This document shows positions 1 through 9,635 of a stretch of 40,116 nt of DNA, one piece after another. The position numbers and the translations under genes are program-made. Positions within the stretch are counted from its first letter, which is position 1, and each line of letters starts with the position of its first letter. The stretch comes from Saccoglossus kowalevskii. Taxonomy: Eukaryota > Hemichordata > Enteropneusta > Harrimaniidae. A model generated the notes under the pieces. That model saw only the letters and a program-made list of their open reading frames with translations, ran no database searches and was not told the DNA's origin. The DNA lies in the NCBI RefSeq assembly GCF_000003605.2, contig NW_003124657.1:1-40116 (forward strand), written 5' to 3'.

Positions 1-95
1 CAATATTCACCTCCTCAATTACAAATCTTGTCTACTTTATTTGCTATGAGTGGCATGTCATCGGCTAATTCTGTGGTCCAGGGAGCCAGTTGAGT
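1..95 (+). repeat. Left-edge partial monomer (95 bp)
   Basis: The window opens at monomer position 2 (CAATATTC in place of GGATATTC). The unit also lacks one A in the CTCAATTAC stretch compared with the CTCAAATTAC monomers at 484, 10563, 12697 and 13570. It therefore belongs to the rare AATTAC subtype. The array clearly continues to the left of the window. Confidence 0.9.
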
Positions 96-192
96 GGGAT
101 ATTCACCTCCTCACATTGCAAATCTTGTCTGCTTTATTTGCTATGAGTGGCATGTCAACGGCTGATTATGTGGTCCAGGGAGCCAGTTGGGT
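96..192 (+). repeat. First complete 97-bp monomer (reference for numbering)
   Basis: This is the first full unit and is close to the commonest form: CCTCCTCAC, ATTGCAAATC, TTTATTTGCTATGAG, GGCATGTCAACGG and TTATGTGG. The monomer has about 46 percent GC. It carries one CpG (positions 64-65), a 6-bp inverted repeat GCAAAT/ATTTGC at 23-28 and 41-46 with a 12-nt loop, and a near-palindrome TGGCATGTCA at 53-62. It has no CENP-B-box-like TTCG...CGGG pattern. Confidence 0.95.
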
Positions 193-289
193 GAGATATT
201 CACCTCCTCACATTACAAATCTTGTCTGCTTTATTTGCTATGAGTGGCATGTCAGTGGCTGATTATGTGGTCCAGGGAGCCAGTTGAGT

Positions 290-869
290 GGGATATTCAC
301 CTCCTCACATTGCAAATCTTGTCTGCTTTATTTGCTGTGAGTGGCATGTCATCGGCTGATTATGTGGTCCAGGGAGCCAGTTGAGTGGGATATTCACCTC
401 CTCACATTGCAAATCTTGTCTGCTTTATTTGCTGTGAGTGGCATGTCATCGGCTGATTCTGTGGTCCAGGGAGCCAGTTGAGTGGGATATTCACCTCCTC
501 AAATTACAAATCTTGTCTACTTTATTTGCTATGAGTGGCATGTCATCGGCTGATTATGTGGTCCAGGGAGCCAGTTGAGTGCGATATTCACCTCCTCACA
601 TTGCAAATCTTGTCTGCTTTATTTGCTGTGAGTGGCATGTCATCGGCTGATTATGTGGTCCAGGGAGCTAGTTGAGTGGGATATTCACCTCCACACATTC
701 CAAATCTTGTCTGCTTTATTTGCTGTGAGTGACATGTCATCGGCTGATTATGTTGTGCAGGAGCCAGTTGAGTGGGATATTCACCTCCTCACATTGCAAT
801 CTTGTCTGCTTTATTTGCTGTGAGTGACATGTCATCGGCTGATTATGTGGTCCAGGGGGCCAGTTGAGT
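290..869 (+). repeat. Block E0, copy 1 (6 monomers)
   Basis: The monomer order is two GTGAGTGGCATGTCATCGG units, the rare CTCAAATTACAAAT unit at 484, a GTGCGATATTC unit at 581, a CACATTCC unit ending with TTGTGCAG, and a GTGAGTGACATG unit. The same order appears at 10369-10950 (104 monomers away) and 12503-13084 (a further 22 monomers). This copy has single-base deletions near 762 and 797 that the other two lack. Confidence 0.8.
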
Positions 870-1354
870 GGGATATTCACCTCCTCACATTGCAAATCTT
901 GTCTGCTTTATTTGCTATGAGTGACATGTCAGTGGCTGATTATGTGGTCCAGGGGGCCAGTTGAGTGGGATATTCACCTCCTCACATTGCAAATCTTGTC
1001 TGCTTTATTTGCTGTGAGTGACATGTCATCGGCTGATTCTGTTGTGCAGGGAGCCAGTTGAGTGGGATATTCACCTCCTCACATTCCAAATCTTGTCTGC
1101 TTTATTTGCTGTGAGTGGTATGTCAGCGGCTGATTATGTGGTCCAGGGAGCCAGTTGAGTGGGATATTCACCTCCTCACATTGCAAATCTTGTCTGCTTT
1201 ATTTGCTATGAGTGGCATGTCATTGGCTGATTATGTGGTCCAGGGAGCCAGTTGAGTGGGATATTCACCTCCTCACATTGCAAATCTTGTCTGCTTTATT
1301 TGCTGTGAGTGGTATGTCAGCGGCTGATTATGTGGTCCAGGGAGCCAGTTGGGT

Positions 1355-1450
1355 GGGATATTCACCTCTCACATTGCAAATCTTGTCTGCTTTATTTGCT
1401 ATGAGTGGCATGTCATCGGCTGATTATGTGGTGCAGGGAGCCAGTTGAGT
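1355..1450 (+). repeat. 96-bp monomer subtype (CCTCTCAC), copy 1
   Basis: One C is missing, so positions 11-19 read CCTCTCAC. The unit is preceded by a GGTATGTCAGCGG monomer ending in GTTGGGTGGG. The same deletion in the same upstream context occurs at 3292, 3776, 4260 and 5520, so this is an inherited lesion and not an isolated read error. Confidence 0.85.
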
Positions 1451-2128
1451 GGGATATTCACCTCCTCACATTCCAAATCTTGTCTACTTTATTTGCTATG
1501 AGTGGCATGTCATCGGCTGATTATGTGGTGCAGGAGCCAGTTGAGTGGGATATTCACCTCCTCACATTCCAAATCTTGTCTGCTTTATTTGCTATGAGTG
1601 ACATGTCAGTGGCTGATTATGTGGTCCAGGGAGCCAGTTGAGTGGGATATTCACCTCCTCACATTCCAAATCTTGTCTGCTTTATTTGCTATGAGTGACA
1701 TGTCAGTGGCTGATTCTGTAGTCCAGGGAGCCAGTTGAGTGAGATATTCACCTCCTCACATTCCAAATCTTGTCTGCTTTATTTGCTATAAGTGGTATGT
1801 CAGCGGCTGATTCTGTGGTCCAGGGAGCCAGTTGAGTGGAATATTCACCCCCTCACATTGCAAATCTTGTCTACTTTATTTGCTGTCAGTGACATGTCAG
1901 TGGCTGATTATGTGGTCCAGGGAGCCAGTTGAGTGCGATATGCACATCCTCACATTGCAAATCTTGTCTGCTTTATTTGCTATGACTGGCATGTCATCGG
2001 CTGATTCTGTGGTCCAGGGAGCCAGTTGAGTGAGATATTCACCTCCTCACATTCCAAATCTTGTCTACTTTGTTTGCTATGAGTGGCATGTCATCGGCTG
2101 ATTATGTTGTGCAGGGAGCCAGTTGAGT

Positions 2129-3000
2129 GAGATATTCACCTCCTCACATTGCAAATCTTGTCTGCTTTATCTGCTGTGAGTGACATGTCATCGGCTGATT
2201 ATGTGGTCCAGGGAGCCAGTTGAGTGAGATATTCACCTCCTCACATTGCAAATCTTGTCTACTTTATCTGCTGTGAGTGACATGTCAGTGGCTGATTATG
2301 TGGTCCAGGAGCCAGTTGAGTGAGATACTCACCTCCTCACATTGCAAATCTTGTCTGCTTTATTTGCTATGAGTAACATGTCAGTGGCTGATTATGTGGT
2401 CCAGGGAGCCAGTTGGGTGGGATATGCACCTCCTCACATTGCAAATCTTGTCTGCTTTATTTGCTATGAGTAACATGTCAGTGGCTGATTCTGTGGTCCA
2501 GGGAGCCAGTTGAGTGGGATATGCACCTCCTCACATTGCAAATCTTGTCTACTTTATCTGCTGTGAGTGACATGTCATCGGCTGATTATGTGGTCCAGGG
2601 AGCCAGTTGAGTGGGATATTCACCTCCTCACATTCCTAATCTTGTCTACTTTATTTGCTATGAGTGGCATGTCATCGGCTGATTATGTGGTCCAGAGAGC
2701 CAGTTGAGTGGGATATTCACCTCCTCACATTCCAAATCTTGTCTACTTTATTTGCTATGAGTGGCATGTCAACGGCTGATTCTGTGGTCCAGGGAGCCAG
2801 TTGAGTGAGATACTCACCTCCTCACATTGCAAATCTTGTCTGCTTTATTTGCTATGAGTGTCATGTCATCGGCTGATTCTGTGGTCCAGGGAGCCAGTTG
2901 AGTGAGATATTCACCTCCTCACATTGCAAATCTTGTCTACTTTATTTGCTGTGAGTGGTATGTCATCGGCTGATTATGTTGTGCAGGGAGCCAGTTGAGT
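2129..3000 (+). repeat. Block A (9-mer higher-order unit), copy 1
   Basis: Nine monomers span 872 bp. The markers run in order: GAGATATTC with ATCTGCTG (two units, the second ending CCAGGAGCC with one G lost), GATACTCACC with TAACATG, GATATGCACC with TAACATG, GATATGCACC with ATCTGCTG, a CACATTCC-type unit, an AGAGAGCC unit with GGCATGTCAACGG, GATACTCACC with GTGTCATG, and a final GAGATATTC unit. The same series recurs at 28696, 29568 and 35578. The shared CCAGGAGCC deletion links this copy to the one at 28696. Confidence 0.88.
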
Positions 3001-3148
3001 GGGATATTCACCTCCTCACATTCCAAATCTTGTCTGCTTTATTTGCTGTGAGTGGTATGTCAGCGGCTGATTATGTGGTCCAGGGAGCCAGTTGAGTGGG
3101 ATATTCACCTCCTCACATTGCAAATCTTGTCTGCTTTATTTGCTATGA

Positions 3149-3632
3149 GTGGCATGTCATCGGCTGATTATGTTGTGCAGGGAGCCAGTTGAGTGGGATA
3201 TTCACCTCCTCACATTCCAAATCTTGTCTGCTTTATTTGCTGTGAGTGGTATGTCAGCGGCTGATTATGTGGTCCAGGGAGCCAGTTGGGTGGGATATTC
3301 ACCTCTCACATTGCAAATCTTGTCTGCTTTATTTGCTATGAGTGACATGTCATCGGCTGATTATGTGGTCCAGGGAGCCAGTTGGGTGGGATATTCACCT
3401 CCTCACATTGCAAATCTTGTCTGCTTTATTTGCTATGAGTGGCATGTCATCGGCTGATTATGTTGTGCAGGGAGCCAGTTGAGTGGGATATTCACCTCCT
3501 CACATTCCAAATCTTGTCTGCTTTATTTGCTGTGAGTGGTATGTCAGCGGCTGATTATGTGGTCCAGGGAGCCAGTTGAGTGGGATATTCACCTCCTCAC
3601 ATTGCAAATCTTGTCTGCTTTATTTGCTATGA
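3149..3632 (+). repeat. 484-bp 5-mer higher-order unit, divergent copy
   Basis: This unit is five monomers including one 96-bp unit. Its first three monomers match those of the following two copies: a TTGTGCAG unit, a CACATTCC/GGTATGTCAGCGG unit, and the CCTCTCAC unit. The last two differ: here a second TTGTGCAG and a second GGTATGTCAGCGG replace the GGTCCAG and ATCTGCTG forms. Confidence 0.75.
3292..3387 (+). repeat. 96-bp monomer subtype (CCTCTCAC), copy 2
   Basis: This unit has the same one-C deletion and the same upstream GTTGGGTGGG context as the unit at 1355. It forms the third monomer of the 484-bp unit. Confidence 0.85.
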
Positions 3633-4116
3633 GTGGCATGTCATCGGCTGATTATGTTGTGCAGGGAGCCAGTTGAGTGGGATATTCACCTCCTCACATT
3701 CCAAATCTTGTCTGCTTTATTTGCTGTGAGTGGTATGTCAGCGGCTGATTATATGGTCCAGGGAGCCAGTTGGGTGGGATATTCACCTCTCACATTGCAA
3801 ATCTTGTCTGCTTTATTTGCTATGAGTGACATGTCATCGGCTGATTATGTGGTCCAGGGAGCCAGTTGGGTGGGATATTCACCTCCTCACATTGCAAATC
3901 TTGTCTGCTTTATTTGCTATGAGTGGCATGTCATCGGCTGATTATGTGGTCCAGGGAGCCAGTTGGGTGGGATATTCACCTCCTCACATTGCAAATCTTG
4001 TCTACTTTATCTGCTGTGAGTGACATGTCATCGGCTGATTATGTGGTCCAGGGAGCCAGTTGAGTGAGATATTCACCTCCTCACATTGCAAATCTTGTCT
4101 GCTTTATTTGCTATGA
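3633..4116 (+). repeat. 484-bp 5-mer higher-order unit, copy 1
   Basis: Five monomers, including one of 96 bp, give 5 x 97 - 1 = 484 bp. It is followed directly by a nearly identical copy; the one difference I noticed is TTATATGG at 3749 against TTATGTGG in the next copy. This is a true local higher-order tandem repeat. Confidence 0.88.
3776..3871 (+). repeat. 96-bp monomer subtype (CCTCTCAC), copy 3
   Basis: This is the third monomer of the 484-bp unit, with the shared one-C deletion at positions 11-19. Confidence 0.85.
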
Positions 4117-4600
4117 GTGGCATGTCATCGGCTGATTATGTTGTGCAGGGAGCCAGTTGAGTGGGATATTCACCTCCTCACATTCCAAATCTTGTCTGCT
4201 TTATTTGCTGTGAGTGGTATGTCAGCGGCTGATTATGTGGTCCAGGGAGCCAGTTGGGTGGGATATTCACCTCTCACATTGCAAATCTTGTCTGCTTTAT
4301 TTGCTATGAGTGACATGTCATCGGCTGATTATGTGGTCCAGGGAGCCAGTTGGGTGGGATATTCACCTCCTCACATTGCAAATCTTGTCTGCTTTATTTG
4401 CTATGAGTGGCATGTCATCGGCTGATTATGTGGTCCAGGGAGCCAGTTGGGTGGGATATTCACCTCCTCACATTGCAAATCTTGTCTACTTTATCTGCTG
4501 TGAGTGACATGTCATCGGCTGATTATGTGGTCCAGGGAGCCAGTTGAGTGAGATATTCACCTCCTCACATTGCAAATCTTGTCTGCTTTATTTGCTATGA
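4117..4600 (+). repeat. 484-bp 5-mer higher-order unit, copy 2
   Basis: This is a near-exact tandem copy of 3633-4116. It is also the left part of the 1,260-bp duplication whose second copy begins at 5406, so two levels of higher-order amplification overlap here. Confidence 0.88.
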
Positions 4601-5335
4601 GTGGCATGTCAGTGGCTGATTATGTGGTCCAGGGAGCCAGTTGAGTGGGATATTCACCTCCTCACATTGCAAATCTTGTCTACTTTATTTGCTATGAGTG
4701 ACATGTCATCGGCTGATTATGTGGTCCAGGGAGCCAGTTGAGTGGGATATTCACCTCCTCACATTGCAAATCTTGTCTACTTTATCTGCTGTGAGTGACA
4801 TGTCAGTGGCTGATTCTGTGGTCCAGGGAGCCAGTTGAGTGGGATATTCACCTCCTCACATTCCAAATCTTGTCTGCTTTATTTGCTATGAGTGACATGT
4901 CAGTGGCTGATTCTGTGGTCCAGGGAGCCAGTTGAGTGGGATATTCACCTCCTCACATTCCAAATCTTGTCTGCTTTATTTGCTATGAGTGACATGTCAG
5001 TGGCTGATTATGTGGTCCAGGGAGCCAGTTGAGTGGGATATTCACCTCCTCACATTGCAAATCTTGTCTACTTTATTTGCTATGAGTGGTATGTCAGCGG
5101 CTGATTCTGTGGTCCAGGGAGCCAGTTGAGTGAGATATTCACCTCCTCACATTGCAAATCTTGTCTACTTTATTAGCTGTGAGTGACATGTCAGTGGCTG
5201 ATTATGTGGTCCAGGGAGCCAGTTGAGTGGGATATTCACCTCCTCACATTCCAAATCTTGTCTGCTTTATTTGCTATGAGTGACATGTCAGTGGCTGATT
5301 CTGTGGTCCAGGGAGCCAGTTGAGTGAGATATTCA
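4146..5335 (+). repeat. 1,260-bp (13-mer) tandem duplication, left copy
   Basis: The stretch is repeated at 5406-6595 with a constant displacement of 1,260 bp, which is 13 x 97 - 1 because each copy holds one 96-bp monomer. I noticed about six or seven substitutions between the copies over roughly 1.2 kb, for example TTAGCTG at 5174 against TTTGCTG at 6434. The duplication is therefore recent compared with the general monomer divergence. Confidence 0.88.
4260..4355 (+). repeat. 96-bp monomer subtype (CCTCTCAC), copy 4
   Basis: It has the shared one-C deletion within the 484-bp unit, and its 13-mer duplicate lies at 5520. Confidence 0.85.
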
Positions 5336-5405
5336 CCTCCTCACATTCCAAATCTTGTCTGCTTTATTTGCTATGAGTGGTATGTCAGCGGCTGATTCTG
5401 TGGTC

Positions 5406-6595
5406 CAGGGAGCCAGTTGAGTGGGATATTCACCTCCTCACATTCCAAATCCTGTCTGCTTTATTTGCTGTGAGTGGTATGTCAGCGGCTGATTATGTGG
5501 TCCAGGGAGCCAGTTGGGTGGGATATTCACCTCTCACATTGCAAATCTTGTCTGCTTTATTTGCTATGAGTGACATGTCATCGGCTGATTATGTGGTCCA
5601 GGGAGCCAGTTGGGTGGGATATTCACCTCCTCACATTGCAAATCTTGTCTGCTTTATTTGCTATGAGTGGCATGTCATCGGCTGATTATGTGGTCCAGGG
5701 AGCCAGTTGGGTGGGATATTCACCTTCTCACATTGCAAATCTTGTCTACTTTATCTGCCGTGAGTGACATGTCATCGGATGATTATGTGGTCCAGGGAGC
5801 CAGTTGAGTGAGATATTCACCTCCTCACATTGCAAATCTTGTCTGCTTTATTTGCTATGAGTGGCATGTCAGTGGCTGATTATGTGGTCCAGGGAGCCAG
5901 TTGAGTGGGATATTCACCTCCTCACATTGCAAATCTTGTCTACTTTATTTGCTATGAGTGACATGTCATCGGCTGATTATGTGGTCCAGGGAGCCAGTTG
6001 AGTGGGATATTCACCTCCTCACATTGCAAATCTTGTCTACTTTATCTGCTGTGAGTGACATGTCAGTGGCTGATTCTGTGGTCCAGGGAGCCAGTTGAGT
6101 GGGATATTCACCTCCTCACATTCCAAATCTTGTCTGCTTTATTTGCTATGAGTGACATGTCAGTGGCTGATTCTGTGGTCCAGGGAGCCAGTTGAGTGGG
6201 ATATTCACCTCCTAACATTCCAAATCTTGTCTGCTTTATTTGCTATGAGTGACATGTCAGTGGCTGATTATGTGGTCCAGGGAGCCAGTTGAGTGGGATA
6301 TTCACCTCCTCACATTGCAAATCTTGTCTACTTTATTTGCTATGAGTGGTATGTCAGCGGCTGATTCTGTGGTCCAGGGAGCCAGTTGAGTGAGATATTC
6401 ACCTCCTCACATTGCAAATCTTGTCTACTTTATTTGCTGTGAGTGACATGTCAGTGGCTGATTATGTGGTCCAGGGAGCCAGTTGAGTGGGATATTCACC
6501 TCCTCACATTCCAAATCTTGTCTGCTTTATTTGCTATGAGTGACATGTCAGTGGCTGATTCTGTGGTCCAGGGAGCCAGTTGAGTGGGATATTCA
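5406..6595 (+). repeat. 1,260-bp (13-mer) tandem duplication, right copy
   Basis: This is the second copy of 4146-5335. Private changes seen here include AATCCTG at 5450, CACCTTCTC at 5722, CTGCCGTG at 5755, TCGGATG at 5774 and CCTAACATT at 6211. Similarity stops near 6595, where the next monomer takes GCAAATC with TCTAC instead of CCAAATC with TCTGC. Confidence 0.88.
5520..5615 (+). repeat. 96-bp monomer subtype (CCTCTCAC), copy 5
   Basis: This is the last of the five monomers with this inherited one-C deletion. None is seen after this point except inside error-like patches at 28612 and 30257, where the context differs. Confidence 0.85.
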
Positions 6596-6823
6596 CCTCC
6601 TCACATTGCAAATCTTGTCTACTTTATTTGCTATGAGTGGCATGTCAACGGCTGATTATGTGGTCCAGGGAGCCAGTTGGGTGGGATATTCACCTCCTCA
6701 CATTGCAAATCTTGTCTGCTTTATTTGCTATGAGTGGCATGTCATCGGCTGATTATGTGGTCCAGGGAGCCAGTTGAGTGCGATATTTACCTCCTCACAT
6801 TGCAAATCTTGACTGCTTTATTT

Positions 6824-7515
6824 GCTGTGAGTGACATGTCATCGGCTGATTATGTTGTGCAGGGAGCCAATTGAGTGAGATATTCACCTCCTCACATTGC
6901 AAATCTTGTCTGCTTTATTTGCTGTGAGTGGCATGTCATCGGCTGATTATGTTGTGCAGGGAGCCAGTTGAGTGGGGTATTCACCTCCTCACTTTGCAAA
7001 TCTTGTCTGCTTTATTTGTTGTGAGTGACATGTCATCGGCTGATTCTGTGGTCCAGGGAGCCAGTTGAGTGAGATATTCACCTCCTCACATTGCAAATCT
7101 TGTCTGCTTTATTTGCTATGAGTGGCATGTCAGCTGCTGATTCTGTGGTCCAGGGAGCCAGTTGAGTGAGATATTCACCTCCTCACATTGCATATCTTGT
7201 CTGCTTTATTTGCTATGAGTGGCATGTCATCGGCTGATTATGTGGTCCAGGGAGCCAGTTGAGTGGGATACACACCTCCTCACATTGCAAATCTTGTCTA
7301 CTTTATTTGCTATGAGTGACATGTCATCGGCTGATTATGCAGTCCAGTGAGCCAATTGAGTGAGATATTCACGTCCTCACATTGCAAATCTTGTCTACTT
7401 TATTTGCTATGAGTGACATGTCATCGGCTGATTATGTGGTCCAGTGAGCCAGTTGAGTGAGATATTCACCTCCTCATATTGCAAATCTTGTCTACTTTAT
7501 TTGCTATGAGTGGCA
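6824..7515 (+). repeat. Block C, copy 1 (about 7 monomers)
   Basis: Markers are two successive TTGTGCAG units, GTGGGGTATTC with CTCACTTTGC at 6991, TTTGTTGTGAG, GTCAGCTGCTG, GGGATACACACC at 7265, TATGCAGTCC and CCAGTGAGCC. All recur in the same order at 37367-38058, displaced by 30,543 bp, or 315 monomers less the 12 net deletions in between. Confidence 0.88.
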
Positions 7516-7846
7516 TGTCAGTGGCTGATTATGTGGTCCAGGGAGCCAGTTGAGTGGGATATTCACCTCCTCATATTGCAAATCTTGTCTACTTTATTTG
7601 CTATGAGTGGCATGTCATCGGCTGATTATGTGGTCCAGGGAGCCAGTTGAGTGGGATATTCACCTCCTCACATTGCAAATCTTGTCTACTTTATTTGCTA
7701 TGAGTGGCATGTCATCGGCTAATTATGTGGTCCAGGGAGCCAGTTGGGTGGGATATTCACCTCCTTACATTGCAAATCTTGTCTGCTTTATTTGCTATGA
7801 GTGGCATGTCATCGGCTGATTCTGTGGTCCAGGAAGCCAGTTGAGT

Positions 7847-8234
7847 GGGATATGCACCTCCTCACATTGCAAATTTTGTCTGCTTTATAAACTGTGAGTG
7901 ACATGTCAGTGGCTGATTCTGTGGTCCGGGGAGCCAGTTGAGTGAGATATTCACCTCCTCACATTGCAAATCTTGTCTGCTTTATTTGCTATGAGTGGCA
8001 TGTCAGTGGCTGATTATGTGGTCCAGGGAGCCAGTTGAGTGGGATATTCACCTCCCCACATTGCAAATCTTGTCTGCTTTATTTTCTATGAGTGGTATGT
8101 CATCGGCTGATTATGTGGTCCAGGGAGCCAGTTGAGTGAGATATTCACCTCCTCACATTGCAAATCTTGTCTGCTTTATTTGCTATGAGTGTCATGTCAT
8201 CGGCTGATTATGTGGTCTAGGGAGCCAGTTGAGT
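7847..8234 (+). repeat. T-P-F-G four-monomer cassette, copy 1
   Basis: The order is T (TATAAACTG, GGTCCGGGG), P (plain GGCATGTCAGTGG), F (CCTCCCCAC with TTTTCTATGAGTGGTATG) and G (GTGTCATGTCATCGG). T followed by P and F recurs at 8429, 15413, 15995, 17062, 18711, 19099, 25984, 32863, 34027 and 34706. The fourth monomer is G in about half of these. Confidence 0.85.
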
Positions 8235-8428
8235 GGGATATTCACCTCCTCACATTCCAAATCTTGTCTGCTTTATTTGCTGTGAGTGGTATGTCAGTGG
8301 CTGATTCTGTGGTCCAGGAAGCCAGTTGAGTGGGATATTCACCTCCTCACATTGCAAATCTTGTCTGCTTTATTTGCTATGAGTGGCATGTCATCGGCTG
8401 ATTCTGTGGTCCAGGAAGCCAGTTGAGT

Positions 8429-8816
8429 GGGATATGCACCTCCTCACATTGCAAATTTTGTCTGCTTTATAAACTGTGAGTGACATGTCAGTGGCTGATT
8501 CTGTGGTCCGGGGAGCCAGTTGAGTGAGATATTCACCTCCTCACATTGCAAATCTTGTCTGCTTTATTTGCTATGAGTGGCATGTCAGTGGCTGATTATG
8601 TGGTCCAGGGAGCCAGTTGAGTGGGATATTCACCTCCCCACATTGCAAATCTTGTCTGCTTTATTTTCTATGAGTGGTATGTCATCGGCTGATTATGTGG
8701 TCCAGGGAGCCAGTTGAGTGAGATATTCACCTCCTCACATTGCAAATCTTGTCTGCTTTATTTGCTATGAGTGTCATGTCATCGGCTGATTATGTGGTCC
8801 AGGGAGCCAGTTGAGT
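8429..8816 (+). repeat. T-P-F-G cassette, copy 2
   Basis: It starts exactly 582 bp (six monomers) after copy 1 and matches it in all four monomers. One visible difference is GGTCCAGG here against GGTCTAGG at the end of the G monomer in copy 1. Confidence 0.85.
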
Positions 8817-8913
8817 GGGATATTCACCTCCCCACATTGCAAATCTTGTCTGCTTTATTTGCTATGAGTGTCATGTCATCGGCTGATTATGTGGTCCAGG
8901 GAGCCAGTTGAGT

Positions 8914-9635
8914 GGGATATTCACCTCCTCACATTCCAAATCTTGTTTGTTTTATTTGCTTTGAGTGGCATGTCATCGGCTGATTATGTGGTCCAGGGAG
9001 CCAGTTGAGTTGGATATTCACCTCCTCACATTGCAAATCTTGTCTGTTTTATTTGCTGTGAGTGGCATGTCATCGGCTGATTATGTGGTCCAGGGAGCCA
9101 GTTGGGTGGGATATTCACCTCCCCACATTGCAAATCTTGTCTGCTTTATTTGCTATGAGTGGCATGTCATCGGCTGATTATGTTGTGCAGGGAGCCAGTT
9201 GAGTGGGATATTCACCTCCTCACATTCCAAATCTTGTCTGCTTTATTTGCTATGAGTGACATGTCAGCGGCTGATTCTGTGGTCCAGGAAGCCAGTTGAG
9301 TGGGATATTCACCTCCTCACATTGCAAATCTTGTCTGCTTTATTTTCTATGAGTGGTATGTCATCGGCTGATTATGTGGTCCAGGGAGCCAGTTGAGTGA
9401 GATATTCACCTCCCCACATTGCAAATCTTGTCTGCTTTATTTGCTATGAGTGTCATGTCATCGGCTGATTATGTGGTCCAGTGAGCCAGTTGAGTGGGAT
9501 ATTCACCTCCTCACATTGCAAATCTTGTCTGCTTTATTTGCTATGAGTGGCATGTCAGTGGCTGATTATGTGGCCCAGGGAGCCAGTTGGGTGGGATATT
9601 CACCTCCTTACATTGCAAATCTTGTCTACTTTATT
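8914..9635 (+). repeat. Block B, copy 1 (about 7.4 monomers)
   Basis: Markers are CTTGTTTGTTTTATTTGC at 8942, GAGTTGGATATTC at 9006, GTCTGTTTT, TTGTGCAG, CCAGGAAGCC, a TTTTCTATG unit, CCAGTGAGCC, GTGGCCCAGG and CCTTACATTGC. The same order occurs at 36645-37366, displaced by 27,731 bp (286 monomers less 11 net deletions). Its last three monomers also occur near 15608-15940, exactly 65 monomers (6,305 bp) away. Confidence 0.88.

Larger units (their letters stand above)
1..7846 (+). repeat. Array domain 1: CCTCCTCAC monomers, no T or F subtypes
   Basis: This domain has 80 full monomers plus the edge unit. It lacks the TATAAACTG (T) subtype and the CCTCCCCAC and TTTTCTATG variants that are common further right. 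Typical variants are TTGTGCAG at 77-83, GGTATGTCAGCGG, and ATCTGCTGTGAG. Nine single-base deletions account for the whole length deficit: 7,751 bp observed against 7,760 expected from 96 to 7846. They lie near 762, 797, 1366, 1532, 2308, 3304, 3788, 4272 and 5532. No gene-like content was found. Confidence 0.85.
7847..9592 (+). repeat. Array domain 2: first T and F subtypes
   Basis: The domain has 18 monomers. It opens with the first T monomer (GCAAATTTTG, CTTTATAAACTGTGAG, GGTCCGGGG) and brings in CCTCCCCAC, TTTTCTATGAGTGGTATG and GTGTCATG variants. Two 6-monomer (582-bp) units start at 7847 and 8429 and share their first four monomers; block B follows from 8914. From here to 22106 the monomer register is kept with no net length change. 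Confidence 0.82.

Noticed and set aside
1843-1856. CACCCCCTCAC near 1843 as an early CCCCAC-type (F) monomer
   Set aside because: The changed base is in a different place (CCTCCTCAC to CCCCCTCAC), so it is a private substitution and not the CCTCCCCAC variant of domains 2, 4 and 8.
3149-5685. Near-identical open frames of up to 102 codons at 3149, 3633, 4117 and 5377, and shorter ones of 63-89 codons across the window
   Set aside because: They are satellite read in three successive frames, since 97 leaves remainder 1 on division by 3. They stay open only where GTTGAGTGGG has become GTTGGGTGGG, which removes the TGA. Those whose starts I checked (50, 1832) begin on GTG or TTG, and all share the same peptide pieces. 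No codon-level constraint or gene context is seen.
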